Shown: piece after piece, positions 16,490 to 25,347 of the stretch
Numbering within the stretch: the first letter of the stretch is position 1
How the letters are laid out: every line of letters starts with the position of its first letter
From: Pararhizobium polonicum
GTDB taxonomy: Bacteria; Pseudomonadota; Alphaproteobacteria; Rhizobiales; Rhizobiaceae
Direction: 5' to 3'
Assembly (NCBI RefSeq): GCF_001687365.1
Contig: NZ_LGLV01000007.1
Location: forward strand, 62,001 to 126,000
Length of the DNA stretch: 64,000 nucleotides
The notes under the pieces: model-generated
Databases searched by the model: none
Told to the model about the DNA's origin: nothing
The model's input: the letters and a program-made list of their open reading frames with translations, nothing else
Program-made: the position numbers and the translations under genes

Positions 16490-19439
16490 GGAGTTTTCCG
16501 TTTTCCGGATCGAAGAAGACCGGGCTGCACAGCACGGCCTTGGTGTATTCGTTTTTCAGGTCGTTCCAGACCGTGACATGCTCGCCGTGGCGCTTCGGGC
16601 CATGCTTGACGAGGGCCAGCCCGATGGTCGAACCGAGATTCGGCGAGTAGCAGCTGGATGTCACATAGCCCTGATCGTTTTCGAGCGAGGGTGTGACGCC
16701 GTCGGAAAGGATGTGCGATCCGGTCTTGAAGGTCGTCGAAGGATCGAGCGGTTTGACACCGACAAGCGAGAGCCGGTCGTCCGCGACCATGCCCTCGCGA
16801 GAAAGCATCGCCTTGCCGATGAAGTCCGGCTTGGTCGTGGATACCATCTTTGCAAAACCGAGGTCGGACGGGATGACCGTGCCGTTGATCTCGGAATGGG
16901 TGACATGGCCTTTCTCGATGCGCATGACGCCGAGCGCCTCGACGCCATAGGGGCAGATGCCGTGCAGGCTGCCCGCTTCCATGATGGCATCAGCAACCGC
17001 TTCGCCATAACCGGCTGGAACTGCCAGCTCATAGGCCAGTTCGCCGGAAAACGAGATGCGGAACAGGCGGCCGGTGAGCTTTCCACCAAAGAGCGATACT
17101 TCCCTGGCGCCGAGGAAGGGGAAGGCTGCGTCCGAGATGTCCTCATCGACGAGTGTCTGCAGGATCGCCCGCGATTTCGGCCCGGCCACGGCGATCTGTG
17201 CCCACTGATCGGTGGACGAGGCGAACTGCACGTCGAGATCGGGCCAGAGTGCCTGGGCGCAGAATTCCAGATGGTTCATCACACCGGCGGCATAGGCCGT
17301 AGTGGTCGTCATGAAGAAATGGTTTTCGCTGAGGCGGCTCGTCGTGCCGTCATCGTAGATCATGCCGTCTTCGCGCAGCATCAGCCCGTAGCGCGCCTTG
17401 CCGACCGGCAGCTTTAGGAAGGCGTTGCAATAGATGCGGTTGAGGAACTCGGCGGCGTCCTTGCCGTAGATCTCGATCTTGCCAAGGGTGGAGACATCGC
17501 AGATACCGGCATTCTTGCGCACGTTCAGCACTTCGCGATCGACGCTTTCGCGCCAGGTCGTTTCGCCCGCTTGCGGGAACCAGGAGGAACGATACCACAG
17601 GCCGGTTTCGACGAAGACCGCGCCGTTCTTCTTCGCCCAATCATGCAGCGGCGACTTGCGCACCGGCTGGAAATGCTTGCCCTTCGAGGCGCCGGTCAGC
17701 GCGCCGAAGGAGAGCGGCGTATAGAACGGGCGGAAGGTCGTCGTGCCGACATCGGCGGGCGACACCTTGCGCGCTTCGGCCAGAATGCCGATGGCATTGA
17801 TGTTGGACAGCTTGCCCTGATCGGTCGCCATGCCGTTGGTGGTGTAGCGCTTGGCAAGCTCCACATGGCCGTAGCCTTCACTCACAGCGAGGCCGAGATC
17901 CTTCAGGTGCACGTCGTTCTGGTAATCGACGAAGGCCTTGCCCTTCGATCCACGCACGCGCCAGAGTGGCCTGGAAACGATTGTCGTGTCGGCTGCCGGG
18001 GCGAAGGCGGCGGATGGGTTGGAAAAGCCGAGCGCTTGCAGAACGGACAGCGCTTTTCCCGCGCCATCCGCAAGGCAGGCTTCAAGGCTGCCGAGGCCAG
18101 CGGCGGCGCCGACGATCGTCAACCCTTCTAGCGTTTCCGGAGCGAGGAAGGCTGCCTTGGTGTCCGACCAGACCGGTTTGGCACCGCGATGGCAGGCGAG
18201 ATGGATGATCGGGCTCCAGCCACCGGACATGGCAAGCGCGTCCGCGGCTAAGGTCTCCGGGCGGCCGTTGTTGAGGACGCAGACGCCCTTGAGGCTCTTG
18301 CCGCCATTGGCATCCACAACCACAGCGCCGGGCAGGACGCGCGCCTTGCCGGACCATGTATGGGCGGCATCCGGGCGACTGTCGATGATCGCGGTCACGT
18401 CGAGGCCTGCGGCTTCGAGATCGGCGGCCGTCGCATAACCCGAAGCATCGTTGGTGAAGACGAGAGTGCTCTTTCCCGGCGCAATTGCCTGCCGGTTGAG
18501 ATAGGAGCGCATGGCGCCGGCCATCATCACACCGGGAATGTCATTGCCGCCGAAGACCAGCGGCCGTTCTTCGGCGCCGGAGGCGAGGATGGCGTGCTTG
18601 GCGGCGATGCGCCAGATGCGCTCGACCGGGCGGTATGGATCGACGGTCGCCGTATTCTTCTGCACGCTTTCGACCGCGCCGAAGACATTGCCATCATACC
18701 AGCCAAAGACGGTGGTACGGGAGAAGATCCGGACATTGGACAGACTGGCCAGTTCGGCCAGCGTTTGTACGAGCAGATCGGTGGTGCTCTGCTCGCCGAT
18801 GGGTGCCGTTTCGGAGAGCAGCGAGCCACCGGGTTCGAAACCTTCGTCGGCCAGGATCACGCGCGCTCCGGCGCGACCGGCGGTCAGCGCTGCTGCAAGC
18901 CCGGCGGGGCCGGCACCGATCACCAGCAGGTCACAATGTGCCCAGCACTTTTCATAGCTGTCCGGATCCGGTTCGTAGGTCGCGCGGCCGAGACCGGCGG
19001 CCTTGCGGATGATCGGCTCATAGACCTTTTCCCAGAAGGCCGCCGGCCACATGAAGGTCTTGTAGTAGAAGCCGGCGCCAAGGAAGGGCGAGAGCAAGCT
19101 GTTGACGGCGCCGAGGTCGAAATCGACCGACGGCCAGCGGTTCTGGCTCTTGGCAGTAAGGCCGCTGTAAAGCTCAACCAGCGTGGCGCGGGTGTTGGCT
19201 TCGGTGCGGCCACCTTCGCCGACCGTGACCAGCGCGTTCGGCTCGGCGGCCCCTGCCGTCAGGATGCCGCGCGGGCGGTGATATTTGAAACTGCGGCCGA
19301 CAAGCTGGCGGCCGTTGGCCAGCAGCGCTGAGGCCAGCGTGTCACCGGCAAACCCTTGCATCGGCTTGCCGTCAAAGGTGAAGTCGAGCGGCTTGGCGCG
19401 GTCGATACGGCCGCCCTTGGGAAGACGATAGGATGTCAT
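16482..19439 (-). CDS. soxA: Heterotetrameric sarcosine oxidase-like dehydrogenase, alpha subunit
   Basis: This 985-residue protein is the large subunit (SoxA/MgdC). Order of domains: a Fer2-like N-terminal domain (GDTLASALLANG, SFKYHRPRGI, residues 30-70); an NAD(P)-binding disulphide-reductase-like domain with LLVIGAGPAGLAAALTAGRAGARV near residue 172 and GGNDIPGVMMAGAMRSY near residue 300; and a C-terminal aminomethyltransferase (T-protein) domain from about residue 590, which transfers the released C1 unit to tetrahydrofolate. In sarcosine oxidase the complex oxidises an N-methyl group using covalent FMN, FAD and NAD. It overlaps soxD by 4 nt. Substrate, sarcosine or N-methylglutamate, is not decided by sequence alone; the neighbours favour the latter. 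Confidence 0.94.
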   Translation of the reverse strand: MTSYRLPKGGRIDRAKPLDFTFDGKPMQGFAGDTLASALLANGRQLVGRSFKYHRPRGILTAGAAEPNALVTVGEGGRTEANTRATLVELYSGLTAKSQNRWPSVDFDLGAVNSLLSPFLGAGFYYKTFMWPAAFWEKVYEPIIRKAAGLGRATYEPDPDSYEKCWAHCDLLVIGAGPAGLAAALTAGRAGARVILADEGFEPGGSLLSETAPIGEQSTTDLLVQTLAELASLSNVRIFSRTTVFGWYDGNVFGAVESVQKNTATVDPYRPVERIWRIAAKHAILASGAEERPLVFGGNDIPGVMMAGAMRSYLNRQAIAPGKSTLVFTNDASGYATAADLEAAGLDVTAIIDSRPDAAHTWSGKARVLPGAVVVDANGGKSLKGVCVLNNGRPETLAADALAMSGGWSPIIHLACHRGAKPVWSDTKAAFLAPETLEGLTIVGAAAGLGSLEACLADGAGKALSVLQALGFSNPSAAFAPAADTTIVSRPLWRVRGSKGKAFVDYQNDVHLKDLGLAVSEGYGHVELAKRYTTNGMATDQGKLSNINAIGILAEARKVSPADVGTTTFRPFYTPLSFGALTGASKGKHFQPVRKSPLHDWAKKNGAVFVETGLWYRSSWFPQAGETTWRESVDREVLNVRKNAGICDVSTLGKIEIYGKDAAEFLNRIYCNAFLKLPVGKARYGLMLREDGMIYDDGTTSRLSENHFFMTTTTAYAAGVMNHLEFCAQALWPDLDVQFASSTDQWAQIAVAGPKSRAILQTLVDEDISDAAFPFLGAREVSLFGGKLTGRLFRISFSGELAYELAVPAGYGEAVADAIMEAGSLHGICPYGVEALGVMRIEKGHVTHSEINGTVIPSDLGFAKMVSTTKPDFIGKAMLSREGMVADDRLSLVGVKPLDPSTTFKTGSHILSDGVTPSLENDQGYVTSSCYSPNLGSTIGLALVKHGPKRHGEHVTVWNDLKNEYTKAVLCSPVFFDPENGKLHG

Positions 19440-19708
19440 GCGGTCTCTCCCTCAGCGCTGGCATCCGACACGGTATAGATCGCGTGGGTCATCGTATCGC
19501 GCTCGACGATCAGCCAGCGGCGGCAGCCGGATGTGTGGTGCCAATGTTCGCTATGGCGGCCGCGCGGATTGTCGCGCAGGTAGACGTAGGCGTACCAGGC
19601 ATCCTCACCGGCATCGGGTGCCGGACGGGTTATGCCGGCATCGCCGCGAACGGTGAACTCTTCCTTGGGGCGGGGCCCGCAATGGGGGCAGGCGATCAGG
19701 CTGGCCAT
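19436..19708 (-). CDS. soxD: Heterotetrameric sarcosine oxidase-like dehydrogenase, delta subunit
   Basis: This 90-residue protein has the delta-subunit layout. CPHCGPRPKEEFTV at the N-terminus gives the CxxC pair, followed by a conserved YVYLRDNPRGRHSEHWHHTSGCRRWL segment whose His and Cys complete the zinc site; the C-terminus has the usual RDTMTHAIY. The subunit is structural. Its length is typical. It sits between soxB (12 nt upstream) and soxA (4-nt overlap), in the standard B-D-A-G order. The corresponding N-methylglutamate dehydrogenase name is mgdB. Confidence 0.93.
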   Translation of the reverse strand: MASLIACPHCGPRPKEEFTVRGDAGITRPAPDAGEDAWYAYVYLRDNPRGRHSEHWHHTSGCRRWLIVERDTMTHAIYTVSDASAEGETA

Positions 19709-19720
19709 CTCGTGAGGTCC

Positions 19721-20971
19721 TCAATGCAGATTGGGTTGGGCGCCGACGCCCTTTTCATCGATCATCCTACCGCGCGCGAAGCGGTCGAGGCGGAAGGCCC
19801 GTCCTGTCTCATGCGGTTCGTTTCTGGCGATCAGATGGGCGTAGCAGAAGCCGGAAGCGGGTGTGGCCTTGAAGCCGCCGTAGCACCAGCCAGCGTTCAG
19901 ATAGAGATTGTCGATAGGGGTGCGGTCGATGATCGGCGAGCCGTCCATGCTCATGTCCATGACACCGCCCCAGGAGCGCAGAACCCGGACGCGTGAGAGG
20001 GCCGGGATCATCGCGACACCTGCCTCGGCGACATGCTCGACGGTCGCCAGATTGCCGCGCTGGGCGTAGGAATTGTAGCCGTCGATATCGCCGCCGAAGA
20101 CGAGGCCGCCCTTGTCGGACTGCGAAACATAGAAATGTCCGGCGCCGAAGGTGACGACATTGTCGATAAAGGGTTTCAAGCCTTCCGAGACGAAGGCCTG
20201 CAGCACATGGCTTTCGATCGGCAGCTTCATGTCGACCATATCGGCAACGGTGGTGGAGTTGCCGGCCGCCGCCAGCGCCAGCTTGCCGCAACCGATAAAG
20301 CCTTGGCTGGTCTCGACGCCCACGACGCGGCCGTTTTCGCGGCGGATGCCTTTGACCTCGCAATTCTGGATGATGTCGACGCCGCGCATGTCTGCCCCTC
20401 GGGCATAGCCCCAGGCGACCGCGTCATGCCGCACGGTGCCGCCGCGCTTTTGCATCAAGGCACCCTGGATCGGGAAACGGGCATTGTCGAAATCGAGGAA
20501 GGGCAACATCTGGCGCACGGCATTGCGGTCCAGCAGGTCGGCATCGACGCCGTGCAGGCGCATGGCATTGCCGCGCCGGGTGTAGGCGTCGCGCTGTGCG
20601 TCGGAATGATAGAGGTTGAGCACGCCGCGCTGCGAGACCATGGCGTTGAAGTTGAAGTCCTGCTCCAACCCTTCCCAGAGCTTCATTGACAGTTCGTAGA
20701 AGGGGTTGTTGCCTTCAAGCAGGTAGTTGGAGCGGATGATCGTCGTATTGCGGCCGACATTGCCGGAGCCGATATAGCCCTTTTCCAGCACGGCGACATT
20801 GGTGACGCCGAATTCTTTGGCGAGATAGTAGGCCGTGGCCAGACCATGCCCGCCCCCGCCGATGATGATGACATCATAATGGTTTTTCGGGACCGGGCTG
20901 CGCCAGGCTGGTTTCCAGCCCTTGTTGCCACGCAGGGCATTGAGAAAAACAGAAAAAGCGGAGTAGCGCAT
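19721..20971 (-). CDS. soxB: Heterotetrameric sarcosine oxidase-like dehydrogenase, beta subunit
   Basis: This 416-residue flavoprotein (SoxB/MgdA) oxidises the N-methyl amine substrate. The FAD site is VIIIGGGGHGLATAYYLAKE at residues 34-53. The region RHDAVAWGYARGAD, His182, corresponds to the histidine that binds FMN covalently in bacterial heterotetrameric sarcosine oxidases. The substrate-side segment WRSPVPKNHYD and the C-terminal GWCYGGFKATPASG are conserved. It is the first gene of soxBDAG, 91 nt from the divergent glxA regulator, so the promoter must lie in that gap. Clustered with glxBCD and gmaS, it probably acts on N-methylglutamate as mgdA. Confidence 0.94.
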   Translation of the reverse strand: MRYSAFSVFLNALRGNKGWKPAWRSPVPKNHYDVIIIGGGGHGLATAYYLAKEFGVTNVAVLEKGYIGSGNVGRNTTIIRSNYLLEGNNPFYELSMKLWEGLEQDFNFNAMVSQRGVLNLYHSDAQRDAYTRRGNAMRLHGVDADLLDRNAVRQMLPFLDFDNARFPIQGALMQKRGGTVRHDAVAWGYARGADMRGVDIIQNCEVKGIRRENGRVVGVETSQGFIGCGKLALAAAGNSTTVADMVDMKLPIESHVLQAFVSEGLKPFIDNVVTFGAGHFYVSQSDKGGLVFGGDIDGYNSYAQRGNLATVEHVAEAGVAMIPALSRVRVLRSWGGVMDMSMDGSPIIDRTPIDNLYLNAGWCYGGFKATPASGFCYAHLIARNEPHETGRAFRLDRFARGRMIDEKGVGAQPNLH

Positions 20972-21062
20972 GGCGATGTGATCCCGGGTGACTGGCGGCG
21001 ATCATGACAGGATTGTTTTTCGTCACTTGCAGAAAAGAGACGGAATAAGCCATAATCAGGTC

Positions 21063-22040
21063 ATGGCGGCAGATGAGCTAAAAAACGTGCAGAAGATCGG
21101 CTTTATCCTCATTCCGGGATTTGCGCTGATGTCCTATGCTTCAGCGGTGGAGCCGCTGCGGGCTGCCAATCTTCTGGCGGGGAGAGACATCTATACCTTG
21201 TCCTCCCATGCCGCCGAAGGCGATGTGGCCGAGACATCTTCGGGGATTCCCGTTCCCTCGTCGCCGCTGCCCGGGCGAGGAGCCGGCCTGCACACCGTCT
21301 TCGTCTGCGCAGGCGGCACACCGGTCGATTGGAATGTCCCGGCGGTTCTGGCCTGCCTGCGCCAGCTTGCCCGCGAAGGGGTGCGCATCGGCGGCATTTC
21401 CGGCGGTCCTTATGTCATGGCTGCGGCGGGTCTGCTTGAGGACCGCGACTTTACCATTCACTGGGAGCATGCTCCGGCATTGATGGAGGCCTTTCCGGGC
21501 CTAGTTCCGCGTCAGGCGCGCTACGTCCTGGATGGCAACCGCATCACCTGCGGCGGCGGCGTGGCGCCGCTCGACATGATGCATGCGCTGATCTCCGAGC
21601 GGATGGGATCGGATTTCGCCCGCCGGGTCAGCGACTGGTATCTTCATACCCATGTGGAAAGTTCGGGTGCGCCGCAGCGGGCCTCGCTTGCCGAGCGCTA
21701 CGGCGTCCATCACCCCGGTCTGTTGACCGTGCTCGAGAAGATGGAGGCAACGATTGAGGCGCCGCTCGACCGCCAGACGATGTCGGCATTGGCAGGCGTG
21801 TCGCCGCGCCACCTTGACCGGCTGTTCTCCAGCCAGATGGGCTCCAGCTTTCTGACCGAATATCACAAGCTCCGGCTCGATCACGCCCGCCGCCTGTTGC
21901 AACAAAGCCCGCTTTCGATCTCCGAGATCGCCTTTGCCACCGGCTTTTCCAGCGCCGGCCATTTTTCACGCAGCTATCGTGCGGCGTTCGGCGAGCCACC
22001 GCGTTCCCAGCGGCAGACCGGCGGTGCGGGAACATCCTGA
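21063..22040 (+). CDS. glxA: GlxA-type AraC-family transcriptional regulator
   Basis: This 325-residue regulator joins an N-terminal DJ-1/PfpI (class I amidotransferase-like) sensor domain, VQKIGFILIPGFALMSYASAVEPLRAANLL and GGISGGPYVMAAAGLLEDR, to a C-terminal AraC-type double HTH with LAGVSPRHLDRLFSSQMG and ISEIAFATGFSSAGHFSRSYRAAFGEPP. The sensor domain lacks the protease cysteine nucleophile, as usual in these regulators. Related proteins (GbdR, SouR, GlxA) activate sarcosine, glycine-betaine or glx genes. ATG 21063 starts the conserved region; an upstream in-frame start adds 25 residues that read through the promoter gap. Divergent from soxB, it is the obvious activator of soxBDAG. Confidence 0.9.
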   Translation: MAADELKNVQKIGFILIPGFALMSYASAVEPLRAANLLAGRDIYTLSSHAAEGDVAETSSGIPVPSSPLPGRGAGLHTVFVCAGGTPVDWNVPAVLACLRQLAREGVRIGGISGGPYVMAAAGLLEDRDFTIHWEHAPALMEAFPGLVPRQARYVLDGNRITCGGGVAPLDMMHALISERMGSDFARRVSDWYLHTHVESSGAPQRASLAERYGVHHPGLLTVLEKMEATIEAPLDRQTMSALAGVSPRHLDRLFSSQMGSSFLTEYHKLRLDHARRLLQQSPLSISEIAFATGFSSAGHFSRSYRAAFGEPPRSQRQTGGAGTS

Positions 22041-22120
22041 ACAATATTCTTCCCGGTTGAGAAAATTTCACTCTCAGGATAGCCTGTTTTGACGAAGAGC
22101 ACCGAGGGAGATGGGCGAGC

Positions 22121-22816
22121 ATGGCGAAAAAATCAGCGGCAATCGATATCGGCCGGACAACCGACGATGAGCGGCCGGCGCTGAAGGCCGCTTTCCTGCA
22201 GGACCCGCATGCGCTGCGCGAACCGAAGGAAAACAATCTCGAGATCGCCATCGGCCACGAGGTGCGGGCCTTCCGCAAGAAGCTCGGCATCACCGTCACC
22301 GACCTTGCCACCGCCACCGGCATTTCACTCGGCATGCTGTCGAAGATCGAGAACGGCAATATCTCGCCGTCGCTGACGACGCTGCAATCTTTGTCGCGGG
22401 CGCTCGGCGTGCCGGTCACCGCCTTCTTCCGCCGATACGAGGAGCCGCGCAACGCGGTTTTCGTCAAGGCGGGTGAGGGCGTCGAGCTGGAGCGACGCGG
22501 CACGCGTGCGGGGCATCAATACAATCTGCTTGGGCACATCGACAACAATACGGCCGGTGTCGTGGTCGAACCCTATCTGATCACGCTGACAGCGGATTCT
22601 GATACGTTCCCGGCTTTCCAGCATGAAGGTATGGAGTTTCTCTACATGCTGGAGGGCGAGGTGGTGTACCGGCACGGCGACCGGCTTTTCACCATGCAGC
22701 CGGGCGATAGCCTATTTTTCGACGCCGATGCGCGCCATGGTCCGGAGGAACTGGTGAAGTTGCCGATCCGTTATCTCTCGATCATCTCGTATCCGCAGAC
22801 ACGTGGCGGGATGTAG
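22121..22816 (+). CDS. XRE-family regulator with C-terminal cupin domain
   Basis: This 231-residue protein has an HTH_3 domain at about residues 44-100 (EVRAFRKKLGITVTDLATATG, then MLSKIENGNISPSLTTLQSLSRALGVPVTAFF) and a cupin effector domain at about 165-225 (FQHEGMEFLYMLEGEVVYRHGDRLFTMQPGDSLFFDADARHGPEEL). Such XRE-cupin proteins sense small metabolites and usually control a neighbouring catabolic operon. It follows glxA by 80 nt and precedes glxBCD, so it may respond to a methylamine-pathway metabolite. A symmetrical TGAGA-N9-TCTCA lies at 22058-22076 upstream of it and may be its own operator. Confidence 0.88.
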   Translation: MAKKSAAIDIGRTTDDERPALKAAFLQDPHALREPKENNLEIAIGHEVRAFRKKLGITVTDLATATGISLGMLSKIENGNISPSLTTLQSLSRALGVPVTAFFRRYEEPRNAVFVKAGEGVELERRGTRAGHQYNLLGHIDNNTAGVVVEPYLITLTADSDTFPAFQHEGMEFLYMLEGEVVYRHGDRLFTMQPGDSLFFDADARHGPEELVKLPIRYLSIISYPQTRGGM

Positions 22817-22835
22817 GCGGGTGGGCTTGTCCTGC

Positions 22836-23258
22836 TTACAAAAATAAAGTTTCGGCACCGAGTTCTGGCCCGGCAGCAGCCAGTCGCTGATCAAGCGTGC
22901 ACAGAGTGGTGCCATGTTCCATCGCTACGGCCAGATGCAGCGCATCTCCCGCCCGCAGGTTCAGCGAAAAATGATCGGTCAGCCGTGCAGCGGCGCGAAA
23001 ATGGAGAGCCGAGATGCTCAGGAGGGTAAAGGATTCCGAAATGAGCTGGCGAAAGGCAGTTAGTGACCGATTTCTCCCCTCGAGTTGTAACTGGCCGGTA
23101 CGCATTTTTAGCGAGAGCGCCGATGAAAATTCTGTGATCGTCCAGTCGCTGGTCGTCAACTGATCGGCACTTTGTTGCGCCAACCATTGTTGTATCCTCA
23201 CGGTACCGGTCTCTGGCGTCAACGCGGCCACAAGAACTGAGGTGTCAATATAAAGCAT
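22836..23258 (-). CDS. PIN-domain ribonuclease toxin (VapC-like)
   Basis: This 140-residue protein shows a complete PIN domain: MLYIDTSVLVAAL with the first catalytic Asp, WTITEFSSALSLK with the conserved Glu, LNLRAGDALHLAVAMEHG with the third acidic residue and TTLCTLDQRLAAAG with the fourth. VapC toxins cut tRNA or rRNA in the cytoplasm and are held inactive by the partner antitoxin, encoded 23 nt upstream in the same direction. All acidic residues are present, in contrast to the decayed PIN gene at 7061-7453. The module lies inside the methylamine locus and has no evident metabolic link. Confidence 0.88.
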   Translation of the reverse strand: MLYIDTSVLVAALTPETGTVRIQQWLAQQSADQLTTSDWTITEFSSALSLKMRTGQLQLEGRNRSLTAFRQLISESFTLLSISALHFRAAARLTDHFSLNLRAGDALHLAVAMEHGTTLCTLDQRLAAAGPELGAETLFL

Positions 23259-23281
23259 AGGCTGACCTTGATCGGATCGTC

Positions 23282-23524
23282 TTAATAGCGATCGCTATCG
23301 CGCATCGCGCGGATGAAGTCGCCAGCACTTTCTTCCTGTAATGGCATCTCTTCTGTAACCGAAGCGAGCCAGGCAAGATCGATGGGTTTTTGCGCGGCGG
23401 CAATCGCCGTCAGCTGCGCAACAGGTTTTCCTCGCCGAAGGATCCGCACGGTTTCTCCAGCCTCCGCCTGGCTGACGAGTTCGCTCAGGTGCGATTTGGC
23501 ATCGGCAAGATTAAGCGACTTCAT
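23282..23524 (-). CDS. Type II antitoxin, Phd/VapB family
   Basis: This 80-residue protein starts MKSLNLADAKSHLSELVSQ, then AEAGETVRILRRGKPVAQL, the usual Phd DNA-binding region. The C-terminal half, LAWLASVTEEMPLQEESAGDF and IRAMRDSDRY, should bind the toxin. The start is ATG 23524 with AGGAG six bases upstream; a longer in-frame start at 23560 lacks such a site. It precedes the PIN toxin by 23 nt, the standard order. The 143-nt gap up to glxB (23561-23703) must carry the divergent promoters. Confidence 0.87.
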   Translation of the reverse strand: MKSLNLADAKSHLSELVSQAEAGETVRILRRGKPVAQLTAIAAAQKPIDLAWLASVTEEMPLQEESAGDFIRAMRDSDRY

Positions 23525-23703
23525 TTCAATCTCCTGACCATCGAGTTGGTCATGTAGCATTTTCCGGCATTTGATGCAACGAATGCACGCATCAGTGCCT
23601 TATCGAAAATATTGCTTTAAAAGAAAATAACTTTCTTCTCAGTTGAAATCAGAAACGGCAGCTGCTATCCATCTTTTCAGCAACGAAACGAAGGATTGTC
23701 CCC

Positions 23704-24609
23704 ATGTGCGGAATTGTCGGATTGTTTTTGAAGGACAAGAGCCTGGAGCCGCAATTGGGCGCCATGCTGTCCGATATGCTCGTCATTATGACGGATCGCG
23801 GACCCGATAGCGCCGGGATCGCGATTTATGGTGCGCCCACCGACGGTCGCGCGAAACTCACGGTTCAATCTGCCAAACCGGCGACCGATTTCGTGGGTCT
23901 TGAGGCGCTTCTGAAGCCAGTCGATTCCAGCGTAACCGTCGAGCTGAAAAGCACGCACGCGGTTATCGAAACCAGCGCCGACAAGGCTTCGGTCGTGCGG
24001 GATCTGCTGGCGCAGGAACGGGCCGGTATCCGTGTCATGGGCTCGGGCGATAGTGTCGAGATCTACAAGGAAGTCGGTCTGCCGAAGGACGTGGTTTCCC
24101 GCTTCGGCATTCGCGCGATGGGCGGTACGCACGGCATTGGCCATACCCGCATGGCAACGGAATCAGCCGTTACCACGCTCGGCGCCCACCCGTTCTCAAC
24201 CGGTGCCGATCAGTGCCTGGTGCACAATGGTTCGCTCTCCAACCACAACAATCTGCGCCGCGAACTGGTGCGCGAAGGCATGACCTTCGAGACGCAGAAC
24301 GACTCGGAAGTCGCCGCCGCCTATCTGACGGCCGAGATGGCCAAGGGCAAGGATCTCGGGCAGGCGCTCACCAGCGCGCTCGACGATCTCGACGGCTTCT
24401 TCACCTTCGTCGTCGGAACGAAATCCGGTTTCGGCGTGGTGCGCGATCCCATCGCCTGCAAGCCCGCCGTGATGGCCGAGACCGACCAATATATCGCCTT
24501 CGGCTCCGAATACCGCGCGCTCGTCAACCTGCCGGGCATCGAGGACGCCCGCGTATGGGAGCCGGAGCCTGCCACTGTCTATTTCTGGGATCATGAGAAG
24601 GCTGCCTAA
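23704..24609 (+). CDS. glxB: N-methylglutamate synthase subunit, class II glutamine amidotransferase (GlxB/MgsA)
   Basis: This 301-residue protein starts MCGIVGLF, giving the N-terminal nucleophile Cys after Met removal, and continues with MTDRGPDSAGIAIYG, GIGHTRMATESAV, HNGSLSNHNNLRREL and TQNDSEVAAAYLT. These are the PurF-type glutaminase motifs. In the methylamine pathway this subunit, together with the next two gene products, resembles the parts of glutamate synthase. It would release methylamine or ammonia from the gamma-amide for transfer onto 2-oxoglutarate. ATG 23704 is preceded by AAGGA. The gene runs directly into glxC. Confidence 0.9.
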   Translation: MCGIVGLFLKDKSLEPQLGAMLSDMLVIMTDRGPDSAGIAIYGAPTDGRAKLTVQSAKPATDFVGLEALLKPVDSSVTVELKSTHAVIETSADKASVVRDLLAQERAGIRVMGSGDSVEIYKEVGLPKDVVSRFGIRAMGGTHGIGHTRMATESAVTTLGAHPFSTGADQCLVHNGSLSNHNNLRRELVREGMTFETQNDSEVAAAYLTAEMAKGKDLGQALTSALDDLDGFFTFVVGTKSGFGVVRDPIACKPAVMAETDQYIAFGSEYRALVNLPGIEDARVWEPEPATVYFWDHEKAA

Positions 24610-24610
24610 A

Positions 24611-25333
24611 GTGGATGTCAGCGTAAAACGAGAAAGTCTGGAAGCGATGCGCGTATTCGATCTTGCCACCGTACCGCTGCGCGAACTGAACAGCGCGCTG
24701 CACACCATTGCCCCCGGCGCCAATGATACGAATTTCGAGGTCGTCAATCCGCGCGGCAGCCATTCCGTCGCCGTCGGTATCGATCAGCCGGTCAGCGTCG
24801 AAGTGCGCGGCAGCGTCGGCTATTATTGCGCCGGCATGAATGACGGCGGCTCCGTCACCGTGCATGGGTCCGCGGGTCCCGGTGTCGCGGAAAACATGAT
24901 GTCGGGAACGGTCGTCATTGAAGGTGATGCCAGCCAGTATGCGGGCGCGACGGGGCGTGGCGGTCTGCTGGTCATCAAGGGCAATGCAGCCTCGCGCTGT
25001 GGTATCTCGATGAAGGGCATCGATATCGTCGTTCAAGGCAATATCGGCCATATGTCGGCCTTCATGGGTCAGTCGGGCCATCTGGTGGTGCTTGGCAATG
25101 CCGGCGATGCACTGGGAGATTCGCTCTACGAGGCCAAGCTGTTCGTGCGCGGTGAGGTCAAGAGCCTGGGTGCCGATTGCATCCAGAAGGAACTGCGGCC
25201 CGAGCATATCGAAAAGCTCGCCGAGCTGCTGGAGAAGGCAGGCATCACCGACGTCAAGCCGCAGGAATTCAAGCGCTACGGCTCGGCCCGCACACTCTAC
25301 AATTTCAACATCGATAACGCTGACGCGTACTAA
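24611..25333 (+). CDS. glxC: N-methylglutamate synthase subunit, GXGXG domain (GlxC/MgsB)
   Basis: This protein of about 240 residues is the glutamate-synthase C-terminal (GXGXG) beta-helix domain as a separate polypeptide. It shows the repeated rungs GGSVTVHGSAGPGVAENMM, GTVVIEGDASQYAGATGRG, GLLVIKGNAASRCGISMKG and GHLVVLGNAGDALGDSL. In glutamate synthase this domain holds the other domains together and shapes the ammonia tunnel. GTG 24611 has a GAAGG site nine bases upstream. ATG 24593, overlapping glxB by 17 nt, and ATG 24647, closest to the conserved FDLATVPLREL, are alternatives. The start is unsettled. Confidence 0.88.
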   Translation: MDVSVKRESLEAMRVFDLATVPLRELNSALHTIAPGANDTNFEVVNPRGSHSVAVGIDQPVSVEVRGSVGYYCAGMNDGGSVTVHGSAGPGVAENMMSGTVVIEGDASQYAGATGRGGLLVIKGNAASRCGISMKGIDIVVQGNIGHMSAFMGQSGHLVVLGNAGDALGDSLYEAKLFVRGEVKSLGADCIQKELRPEHIEKLAELLEKAGITDVKPQEFKRYGSARTLYNFNIDNADAY

Positions 25334-25347
25334 GGCAGGGACATTAT

